This document shows positions 6,730 through 13,441 of a stretch of 17,472 bases of DNA, one piece after another. The DNA lies in NCBI GenBank assembly GCA_937916415.1, contig CALGGH010000156.1:1-17472 (forward strand), read 5' to 3'. Source of the stretch: an uncultured Lachnospiraceae bacterium (lineage in GTDB: Bacteria; Bacillota; Clostridia; Lachnospirales; Lachnospiraceae). Position numbers and translations under genes: made by a program. Below the pieces are notes generated by a model, which saw nothing but the letters and a program-made list of their open reading frames with translations, did not search any database and was not told the origin of the DNA. Each line of letters begins with the position of its first letter. Position 1 is the stretch's first letter.

Positions 6730-7783
6730 ATACGAATACAAGAAGCTTCCGGAGGTAAACAGGCCCGTCATATCCGTATGCGTGGCGGTTTACAACAGCA
6801 GGGAATACCTGCCCGGTTCAATAGATTCGATACTGTCGCAGACCTATGACAACCTGGAGGTGATCCTGGTGGATGACGGATCCACCGACGGCAGTGAGCT
6901 GATTTGTGATGAATACGGCCGCAAGGACGCGCGCGTCAGGGTCATCCACAAATCTAACGGAGGCCTGTATACCACCAGAAATGCAGGCATTGAGGCCGCA
7001 ACGGGCGACTATATATGTTTCATGGACGGAGACGACTACCTGGATCCTGACGCTTATGAGCACATGCTGTCAGCCCTGATCGCGGAGAATGCAGACCTAA
7101 GCGTAGTCAGGTACAGGCTCATTTATGAAAATGGCGAGACGTCGGACAAGTCCACGGACAGGGTGCTGGTGTTTGACGGGGCGGAGGTGCTTGAGCAGTT
7201 CCTGTTGGAAGACGAGGCCGTACTGATCCAGAACTGCGCATGGAACAAGCTCTACAAAAGGAGCATGATAAAGGACCTGAGGTTCCCGGACAGATGGTAT
7301 GAGGACATGCTGTATACTCCCAAGCTGCTGTCCAGGCCGGTAAAAAGCGTATACATAGACAAGGCTCATCACAATTACGTCTGCGACAGGTCTTCCTCCA
7401 TAATGAACATGGGCATCAACAAGCGGATATTTACCGACCTGATCCCCAACCTGTATGACAGGACCGCCTACCTGGAATCCATAGGCAGGCATGACCTGGC
7501 GCTGATATCCGATTACCACCTGTACAAGAAGCTAATGGGATACGTGACCGAGATTTCCGCCAGCGCCGATCCCGACAGGAAGAGGTACTTAAGCAAGCTC
7601 GATGAGTACGTTCGGTTCGGCAGGGACAAATTTGACGAGATTTTTGCGATTAGGTGCGCCAATCCGAATGAATATCGCAAAATAAAGATATACTTAAGGT
7701 CGCCGCGCATTTACGACCTGGCCATGAAGATCAACAGGGACGTGAGGCTTCCCGCCATATACAGGCACATGAAGAAAGAGTAA
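6713..7783 (+). CDS. Glycosyltransferase family 2 (GT-A), glycan operon
   Basis: This 356-aa GT2 transferase would add a sugar from a nucleotide donor to a growing surface glycan on the cytoplasmic side. The start of the GT-A fold PVISVCVAVYNSREYL is near residue 18; the nucleotide motif VDDGSTDG is at ~53-60, and the metal-binding motif is DGDD at ~105-108 inside FMDGDDYLDPD. The C-terminal part (YEDMLYTPKLL and beyond) resembles EpsJ/CpsJ-type transferases. I chose ATG 6713, which overlaps the epimerase by 17 bp and has GGAG at 6695-6698; an in-frame ATG at 6683 would add ten residues and overlap by 47 bp. The stop TAA shares its last A with the next ATG (TAATG). Donor and acceptor are unknown. 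Confidence 0.88.
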   Translation: MKEYAKYEYKKLPEVNRPVISVCVAVYNSREYLPGSIDSILSQTYDNLEVILVDDGSTDGSELICDEYGRKDARVRVIHKSNGGLYTTRNAGIEAATGDYICFMDGDDYLDPDAYEHMLSALIAENADLSVVRYRLIYENGETSDKSTDRVLVFDGAEVLEQFLLEDEAVLIQNCAWNKLYKRSMIKDLRFPDRWYEDMLYTPKLLSRPVKSVYIDKAHHNYVCDRSSSIMNMGINKRIFTDLIPNLYDRTAYLESIGRHDLALISDYHLYKKLMGYVTEISASADPDRKRYLSKLDEYVRFGRDKFDEIFAIRCANPNEYRKIKIYLRSPRIYDLAMKINRDVRLPAIYRHMKKE

Positions 7784-8520
7784 TGGAATACTTAAACGGC
7801 CGGCTGCAACTGAAAAACGTGACCTTGTGTGCAATGACGAGCGTGTGCGTGTATGAAACCGTACAGGCCCTTAAGTATTCGATGCGCCGGATCGACTTTG
7901 GCGATGTCGTGCTCATCACTCACAGGCGTCCCATTTATCTGCCATCGAACATACGCTATTCGCATACTGACAGGCTTAACACCATCGATGATTTCAATTA
8001 CAAGATGCTGTATGAGCTGGGTGATCACGTAAGTACCGAATTTGCCTGCATAGTTCATTATGACGGTTTCATCGTTCACCCCGAATGCTTCAGGGATGAA
8101 TTCCTGGATTACGATTACATAGGTGCGCCGTGGCCGGATCCTCATGACGACTTTACCTACCGTGACGCCTATGGAAGACTGCAGAGGGTGGGCAACAGCG
8201 TGGGATTCAGGTCCAAGCGCCTGATCGACTTTCCCAAGGCCGTGGGACTGCCGTTTGAGGCCGATCACGGGTATTTCCACGAAGACGGTTTTTTGTGCGT
8301 CAAGAACAGGCATCTCGTGGAGCAGGCGGGCATGCGGATAGCGCCCCTGGAGGTGGCGAAGTATTTTTCGCATCAGACCATGATCCCGGAGATAGAGGGG
8401 ATCACCCCTTTTGCCTTTCACAAATGGGCCGGCACCAACAGCCAGTATCCCAGGTTTAAGGGTGAGCCTGAGGTTTTTAAGCGCATTAAAAAGAAAGTTA
8501 AAAAGCTGCGGGATCATTAA
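7783..8520 (+). CDS. DUF5672 family protein, probable glycan-operon enzyme
   Basis: This 245-aa protein fits DUF5672, a family commonly found in polysaccharide clusters. Visible landmarks are HYDGFIVHP (His92-Pro100, with a DG dipeptide like a GT-A metal site), FLDYDYIGAPW (107-117), VGNSVGFRSKRL (136-147), and YFHEDGFLC. The HxDG...YDYIGAPW...GFSLR/S-type pattern suggests a GT-A-like fold, but no activity has been assigned to the family to my knowledge. The C-terminus is very basic. There is no signal peptide or membrane segment. The ATG overlaps the stop of the GT2 gene by one base, so it is translationally coupled. Membership is fairly sure; function is not known. Confidence 0.8.
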   Translation: MEYLNGRLQLKNVTLCAMTSVCVYETVQALKYSMRRIDFGDVVLITHRRPIYLPSNIRYSHTDRLNTIDDFNYKMLYELGDHVSTEFACIVHYDGFIVHPECFRDEFLDYDYIGAPWPDPHDDFTYRDAYGRLQRVGNSVGFRSKRLIDFPKAVGLPFEADHGYFHEDGFLCVKNRHLVEQAGMRIAPLEVAKYFSHQTMIPEIEGITPFAFHKWAGTNSQYPRFKGEPEVFKRIKKKVKKLRDH

Positions 8521-8533
8521 GGGCGTCAGCCCT
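8520..8533 (+). other. Small hairpin after the DUF5672 gene
   Basis: AGGGC (8520-8524) can pair with GCCCT (8529-8533) around GTCA, and GGGCG (8521-8525) could instead pair with CGCCC (8543-8547), which is followed by ATTTTTG. These alternatives lie in the only real gap of the glycan operon before 9436. It might slow or partly end transcription, but the stems are short and I give this little weight. Confidence 0.25.
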
Positions 8534-8571
8534 GAGGCATATCCGCCCGCTATTTTTGTTTCGGAGGAAAG

Positions 8572-9435
8572 ATGGTATACGATTGCTTTCAGTTTTTTAA
8601 TGAATTGGACATACTGAAGATGAGGCTGAACGTGCTGGACGGCATCGCCGACAGGTTCGTCATCAGCGAATCCACGGTGACGTTTTCGGGTGAGCCCAAG
8701 AAACTCTATTATGATGAGCATAAGGCTGATTTTGCGTCGTTTTCGGACCGCATCATTCACAACGTGGTGGATGACACTCCGATGGACTGTGATGCCTTTA
8801 CCAGGGATTCACATCAAAAATGCGCTGTAGCAAGAGGACTAAAGGATGCCCGGCCGGACGACGTGATCATCTTTTCGGACGTGGACGAGATACCCAATCC
8901 TGAGGCCGTTAAAAGGGTGCTTGCGGACTTCGATCCCTCCAGGATATACGCTCTTGCGCAGAGGAATTTTTACGTATACGTGGACATGGAGGAAAAATCC
9001 GGCAATCTGCTGAGCGTTACCGGTGAGTTTGACGGTTTTGAGGGCAGGGACAGGCGCTGGCTGGGCACCAAGATATGTGCCGTCAGCATGCTGGAGCGCT
9101 TTACCACCGAACAGCTGCGTGACAGGGCCCAGAAGCCTCTGATGGTGAGGGTTGAGGATGGCGGATGGCATTTTTCGTACATGGGCGGAAGCAAGCATGA
9201 ATCCGCCGCCGCCAGGGCCAGGTTCAAGATAAGGTCCGCGGCACATCAGGAGTACAACAAGCGCAGGATACTCTGGAACGTGGGCAAGAACATCAAGAAT
9301 CATGCCGACATCCTGGGACGCGAGACGGACTTTCAGATAGTTCCCATAGATGGGAGCTATCCGGAGTACCTGAGAAACAATCTCAGGGAGTACAGGCACC
9401 TGATATATCCTGGCGAGAGAAAGAAATACAGATAA
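8572..9435 (+). CDS. Glycosyltransferase family 17 (MGAT3-like) homologue
   Basis: This 287-aa protein is a clear member of GT17, whose eukaryotic type enzyme (MGAT3) adds bisecting beta-1,4-GlcNAc to N-glycans. Family landmarks: YDCFQFFNELDILKMRL (3-19), DRFVISESTVTFSG (28-40), KLYYDEH, IIHNVVDD (61-68), and SDVDEIP (102-108), whose DVD is the probable metal/donor site. GWHFSYMGG is near the middle of the C-terminal half. GGAGG at 8563-8567 precedes the ATG by 4 bases. No signal peptide or membrane anchor is seen, so it is cytoplasmic in contrast to the Golgi enzyme. Whether it transfers GlcNAc is not deducible. It stands 51 bp after the previous gene and 13 bp before the next. Confidence 0.9.
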   Translation: MVYDCFQFFNELDILKMRLNVLDGIADRFVISESTVTFSGEPKKLYYDEHKADFASFSDRIIHNVVDDTPMDCDAFTRDSHQKCAVARGLKDARPDDVIIFSDVDEIPNPEAVKRVLADFDPSRIYALAQRNFYVYVDMEEKSGNLLSVTGEFDGFEGRDRRWLGTKICAVSMLERFTTEQLRDRAQKPLMVRVEDGGWHFSYMGGSKHESAAARARFKIRSAAHQEYNKRRILWNVGKNIKNHADILGRETDFQIVPIDGSYPEYLRNNLREYRHLIYPGERKKYR

Positions 9436-9448
9436 AGAGGAAAACGTT

Positions 9449-10351
9449 TTGTCACAGGTTTCTATTTGCATACCGGCATATAAGGACGTCGAGGGAATCC
9501 GCAGGCTGCTCGGATCAATATATGATTCGGAGTATACGGATTTTGAAGTGATCCTGTCCGATGACACTCCGGGAAACGAGATCGAGGGACTGCTGGAGGA
9601 TTTTGAGCTTCCGATAAGATACGTGCACAACAAAAAGCCCCTGGGACCGGCCAAAAACTGGAATCAGGCCCTGTCGATGGCGACGTCGCCATACGTCAAG
9701 ATCATGCATCAGGATGACTGGTTCACGCATTCATTATGCCTGGGCAGGTTTGTCGAGATGCTGGATCAGAACAGGGAGGTGGATCTGGCCTTTTCGGGGA
9801 CCAGACAGGTGACGATCAATAAGTCTGATCCCGAAGATCTCTCTGACTTTTACGACAGGGCGATATCTCCCGTGCAGAGATCCCTCATACATCAGGACTG
9901 GAGAAACCTGTTCCTGGGCGGTTTCATAGGATCTCCGTCGGCCGTCATCTTCAGGCGCACGGATGAGCGCTTTGACACTAAGCTGAAATGGCTCATCGAC
10001 AGTGATTTTTACATGAGGGTGTTATCCAGCGGCAAGGGCTTCGTCAATGACAGGTCGCCCCTCGTATGCATCGGCGTCAGCAATACCCAGATGAGTCATG
10101 CGCTTGCCCAGGATAAGGACGTCAACATCTATGAGCACAGGTATCTCTTTCAGAAATATCATCTTGAGAAGGCGCAGGAATACCGTGACAAGCTGATCGA
10201 CGTATGCGTGAGCTATGACGGCAAGTATTCGGACGTGCAGGACCTCGGCATCACGAAGGAGGAGTACAAGTCCGTCCACAGGATACACGTAAAGCGTCAA
10301 AGGGAGTTTTACAAGCAGCTGATACTCCGCAAGCTTCATCTGTCCAAATGA
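9449..10351 (+). CDS. Glycosyltransferase family 2 (GT-A), TTG start
   Basis: This 300-aa GT2 protein begins with VSICIPAYKD and has the donor motif LSDDTPG (36-42) and the metal-binding QDD (88-90) within MHQDDWFTHS. Unlike the first GT2 of the operon, the central region (LGGFIGSPSAVIFRR, then WLIDSDFYMRVL) matches transferases of the WbbL/rhamnosyl-like type, though the donor is uncertain. No ATG lies near the conserved N-terminus; I take TTG at 9449, with AGAGG at 9436-9440 as ribosome binding site, because it leaves three residues before the first beta strand. The stop overlaps the next ATG as ATGA. Confidence 0.87.
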   Translation: MSQVSICIPAYKDVEGIRRLLGSIYDSEYTDFEVILSDDTPGNEIEGLLEDFELPIRYVHNKKPLGPAKNWNQALSMATSPYVKIMHQDDWFTHSLCLGRFVEMLDQNREVDLAFSGTRQVTINKSDPEDLSDFYDRAISPVQRSLIHQDWRNLFLGGFIGSPSAVIFRRTDERFDTKLKWLIDSDFYMRVLSSGKGFVNDRSPLVCIGVSNTQMSHALAQDKDVNIYEHRYLFQKYHLEKAQEYRDKLIDVCVSYDGKYSDVQDLGITKEEYKSVHRIHVKRQREFYKQLILRKLHLSK

Positions 10352-12609
10352 GTTCGATCAAAAAGATTTATGATAAATTATATACTCCCCGCGTAAGGGA
10401 GATTGGCCGGATATGTTTTTATGCCGGCCTCATTCTGGAGATCATCATCTTTCTGCTGGACCGTTCTAGCTGGCAGGACGTATATCAGAGCTATCTCTTC
10501 AGGGTTTCCTTTGTTTTTTTTGTGGTTAAGTGCCTGTGCACACGGTACGAAGTCCGCGACTGGGCGTTCATCGTGCTGGTTGGAGTGTTTTCGGTCATTG
10601 CATACAGGCTGTCCTTAAAGGATGAAGTGGTGCGCGCATGCGTCTTCATCATAGCAATGAAGGACATGGACGTAAGACGGACCATGAAGCTTGATTATTT
10701 CCTGACGTTCGCCGGCGTCGCCCTGCTGGGCATCCTGGCAATTTCAGGCATCATGGGAAACGTCACCTCATCTGGAGGGTACGGCTCTAAGGCCGGTGCC
10801 TTCATGGTCGAGTTCGGACTTGGCAGCGCCAATACCTGGGCCATACAGGCATGGCTGCTGGCAGCTATGTTCGCATACCTGTATCATGACAGGATGAGGC
10901 CATACGGATACGGGATCATCCTGGTGCTTGGCATCATCGTATACGGGCTGAGCAAATGCCGCATGGCCATGGTCATGTTCGCGTTTACCGCCGTGGCCGG
11001 ATGGCTGCTTGAACGGTTCAAGAGGCTTCGCGAGAGCGTGATCCCGTATCTGGCGGGAGTCCTGATCACCTTTGCCTGCATGGACTTTTCCATATATGCG
11101 GCGGCCACGAGCGAATGGTGGGAAGACCTGTCCGAAACCGGTCAAAGGCTTAATGCCCTGACCACGGGCCGCATTTCCTCGATATACGCCTTTGAAAACG
11201 GCGGTGGAGTGCTTGAAAACTGGAAACTGTTTGGCGCACCCGCCTTTACCGAATACTTTGACATGGGGCTGGTGCGTCTTTTCTGGTGGTATGGGATCAT
11301 TCCCGGTGCGCTGGCCGTCGCTTCGGTGCTTTTGCTTTTTGCATGGCAGCATAAGCGAAAGGACCATGCGGGCTTTCTTTTGCTCATTTCGATGATGATC
11401 TTTTCCCTCCTTGAGGCTCACTTCATCTCGCCTTTTTTGGCACGCAGCTGGTACTTGTTCCTCATGGGCGGCGCCTGGCACGGAATGCTTGGCTGCCTGG
11501 GCAGCAGGTCAGGGGAGACAAAACGTCATATCGCGTTTTACGTAGGTGCACTGTCAAAGGGCGGTGCGGAGAGAGTGTTCATCAACCTGGCAGAATACTT
11601 CCTGAGCGTAGGATATGACGTAACGATGATCACGCAATACGTGAAGGAAGATGAGTATCCGTTGCCAAAGGGCGCATCCAGGGTCATCTCTGACCTGACG
11701 GAGGAGGAGACGAGGGGCCGCATCCATAATTTCCTGGCCAGGGTCCTCAAGCTTCACCGCGTGATCAGGGAAACCGACGCGGACCTGCTCATGACCACCA
11801 TGGGCAAGGCCAACTTCATGGCCATAACCTGCTCGGCATTCCTGCATACCAGGGTGGTGGTTTCGGTCGTTGCGGAACCCACGCTTGAGTATCCGACCAG
11901 GGTGATGAGGCTGCTGCTCCAGACCCTTTTTGGAGAGGCGGACGGCATCGTCATGCAGACCGAGCGGCAGAGGTCCTTTCTGCGTTACGGGCTGCGCAGG
12001 GCATCGGTCATCCTGCCAAATTCCGTTAATCCCGCCTTCGTCAGGACCAGGCATGTGGGAGCCCGGCGCAAGACGATATGCATGGTTGGCCGCATGGATG
12101 AAAACAAGAATCAGGCAATGGCGATCACGGCGTTTGCCGGGCTCGCTGCTAAGCATCCGGGATTCAAGCTGGAGCTGTGCGGTGACGGACCGCTGCGTGA
12201 AGCCCTGATGGACAGGTCGCAGGAGCTGGGGATTTTGGGATGCGTGGAGTTCCCCGGCGTGGTCAGTGACTTATCCGACAGGCTCCATGACGCGTGGGCG
12301 TTCGTCCTGACCTCAGATACGGAAGGAATGCCAAACACGCTCCTGGAAGCCATGAGCCTGGGACTCGCGTGCATATCGACCGACTGTCCCTGCGGAGGTC
12401 CCGCCGAAGTCATTGAAAATGGAGTGAACGGCATCCTGGTGCCCGTAGGTGATGCGGATGCCCTGGCCGGGGCACTGGGCAGGATCATGGATGATGCCGG
12501 TTTTGCTGATTCCCTCGGACGCAATGCCTGTGAATCCATGAAGGCTTATCGGCCGGAATCGGTCAATGCCCGCTGGAGGGAGTACTTTGACCTGATCATG
12601 GAAGGCTGA
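10348..12609 (+). CDS. Fusion: Wzy/O-antigen-ligase-like membrane half + GT4 glycosyltransferase half
   Basis: This single 753-aa reading frame has two parts. Residues ~15-380 hold many hydrophobic segments (about 10 helices), with a long loop near 250-310 and the pattern LSKCRMAMVMF (201-211) typical of O-antigen polymerases/ligases such as Wzy/WaaL/EpsG-type proteins. Residues ~390-753 form a GT-B glycosyltransferase family 4: N-lobe glycine loop YVGALSKGGAERV (398-410), VGRMDENKNQ (580-589), CGDGPLREAL, and the EX7E motif Glu659-Glu667 in SDTEGMPNTLLEAMSLG. The junction (~380-392) is short and polar, and no stop or frameshift is visible. The ATG overlaps the preceding stop (ATGA). Polymerase and GT4 are usually separate genes, so the fusion is unusual. 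It may couple sugar addition with polymerisation; that is inference. Confidence 0.85.
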   Translation: MSSIKKIYDKLYTPRVREIGRICFYAGLILEIIIFLLDRSSWQDVYQSYLFRVSFVFFVVKCLCTRYEVRDWAFIVLVGVFSVIAYRLSLKDEVVRACVFIIAMKDMDVRRTMKLDYFLTFAGVALLGILAISGIMGNVTSSGGYGSKAGAFMVEFGLGSANTWAIQAWLLAAMFAYLYHDRMRPYGYGIILVLGIIVYGLSKCRMAMVMFAFTAVAGWLLERFKRLRESVIPYLAGVLITFACMDFSIYAAATSEWWEDLSETGQRLNALTTGRISSIYAFENGGGVLENWKLFGAPAFTEYFDMGLVRLFWWYGIIPGALAVASVLLLFAWQHKRKDHAGFLLLISMMIFSLLEAHFISPFLARSWYLFLMGGAWHGMLGCLGSRSGETKRHIAFYVGALSKGGAERVFINLAEYFLSVGYDVTMITQYVKEDEYPLPKGASRVISDLTEEETRGRIHNFLARVLKLHRVIRETDADLLMTTMGKANFMAITCSAFLHTRVVVSVVAEPTLEYPTRVMRLLLQTLFGEADGIVMQTERQRSFLRYGLRRASVILPNSVNPAFVRTRHVGARRKTICMVGRMDENKNQAMAITAFAGLAAKHPGFKLELCGDGPLREALMDRSQELGILGCVEFPGVVSDLSDRLHDAWAFVLTSDTEGMPNTLLEAMSLGLACISTDCPCGGPAEVIENGVNGILVPVGDADALAGALGRIMDDAGFADSLGRNACESMKAYRPESVNARWREYFDLIMEG

Positions 12610-12726
12610 TTATCTTTAATGACGTTCCGCATCCGCCGGGCTCATTAAGAAATCTTTAATAATTGTCAGCGGTTTTTCTTTAATATCTCATGTTTTAATG
12701 AATACAACGTAAGGAAGGGGATAGAC
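12610..12726 (+). promoter_or_regulatory. Intergenic control region of the response-regulator gene
   Basis: This 117-bp AT-rich gap follows the end of the glycan operon. TTGTCA at 12663-12668 is a fair -35 candidate, but I find no well-spaced -10 (nearest: TTTAAT 12679-12684, too close; TTTTAAT 12693-12699, too far). The strong ribosome binding site AAGGAAGGGG (12711-12720) stands six bases before the ATG at 12727. No terminator hairpin was found for the upstream operon, so read-through into the two-component genes is possible. Confidence 0.4.
12613..12684. repeat. Three exact copies of TCTTTAAT upstream of the two-component system
   Basis: TCTTTAAT occurs at 12613-12620, 12653-12660 and 12677-12684. 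A degenerate copy (GTTTTAAT) is at 12692-12699, and an inverted shortened form ATTAAGA is at 12644-12650. The spacing (40, 24 and 15 bases) is not clearly helical. They sit in the 117-bp gap between the glycan operon and the response-regulator gene, so they are candidate regulator-binding sites for self-control of the system. TTTAAT also resembles a -10 box, so some copies may be promoter elements. Confidence 0.5.
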
Positions 12727-13422
12727 ATGTCCAACATACTCGTGTGCGATGATGACAAGACGATAGTTGATGCCATGGAGATATACCTTACTCAGGAAGG
12801 ATATGCGGTATACAAGGCATATGACGGCGAGGAGGCCATCAGGATCCTGAAGGAGGAAGACATACGTCTGCTGATCATCGACGTCATGATGCCTAAGCTG
12901 GACGGCATACATGCCACGCTCAAGATCAGGGAATACAGTTCCATTCCGATAATCATCCTCAGCGCCAGGTCCGAGGATGCCGACAAGATACTGGGACTCA
13001 ACGTAGGGGCCGATGATTACGTTACCAAGCCCTTTAATCCTCTTGAACTGGTCGCGAGGGTCAAGTCCGCGCTCAGGAGGTACACGACTCTCGGCAGCAT
13101 GTCCGGTGAAGAAGAAGGCAACGTGTACAGGACCGGAAGTCTTGTGGTCAACGACGACACCAAGCAGGTCTTTGTGGATGATGAAGAGGTCAGGCTAACC
13201 CCCATCGAGTTTAACATCCTGAAGTTTCTCGTAAGCAATGCGGGCAGGGTCTTTTCTTCCGAGCAGATATACGAAAACATATGGAATGAAGAGGCGTTCG
13301 GCTCAGACAACATAGTGGCCGTACACATCAGGCACATCAGGGAAAAGGTCGAGATCGATCCCAAGAATCCGCGATACGTCAAGGTGGTCTGGGGCATCGG
13401 ATACAAGGCCGAAAAGATGTGA
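12727..13422 (+). CDS. OmpR/PhoB-family response regulator
   Basis: This 231-aa response regulator has a receiver domain (1-120) with acidic pocket Asp8-Asp9, phosphoacceptor Asp52 in IIDVMMP, Ser79 in ILSAR, and Lys101 in VTKPF. A linker of ~15 residues leads to a winged-helix DNA-binding domain (~135-230) containing LTPIEFNILKFLVSNAG and the recognition region NIVAVHIRHIREKVE. When phosphorylated by the neighbouring kinase it should bind DNA as a dimer. AAGGAAGGGG lies six bases before the ATG. The kinase gene follows after 19 bp. Targets are unknown; the adjacent glycan operon and its own promoter are plausible. It resembles VanR/WalR-type regulators only in general architecture. Confidence 0.95.
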   Translation: MSNILVCDDDKTIVDAMEIYLTQEGYAVYKAYDGEEAIRILKEEDIRLLIIDVMMPKLDGIHATLKIREYSSIPIIILSARSEDADKILGLNVGADDYVTKPFNPLELVARVKSALRRYTTLGSMSGEEEGNVYRTGSLVVNDDTKQVFVDDEEVRLTPIEFNILKFLVSNAGRVFSSEQIYENIWNEEAFGSDNIVAVHIRHIREKVEIDPKNPRYVKVVWGIGYKAEKM

Positions 13423-13441
13423 CCGTCTCGGGGAGGAAATC

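Noticed and set aside
7792..8760. A 322-codon open frame on the minus strand opposite the DUF5672 and GT17 genes.
   Set aside because: No domain or ribosome binding site is convincing, and the forward genes have family motifs and good starts.
10768..11481. Antisense open frame of 237 codons opposite the membrane half of the fusion protein.
   Set aside because: His/Gly/Gln-rich composition typical of the reverse of a hydrophobic coding sequence; no motif.
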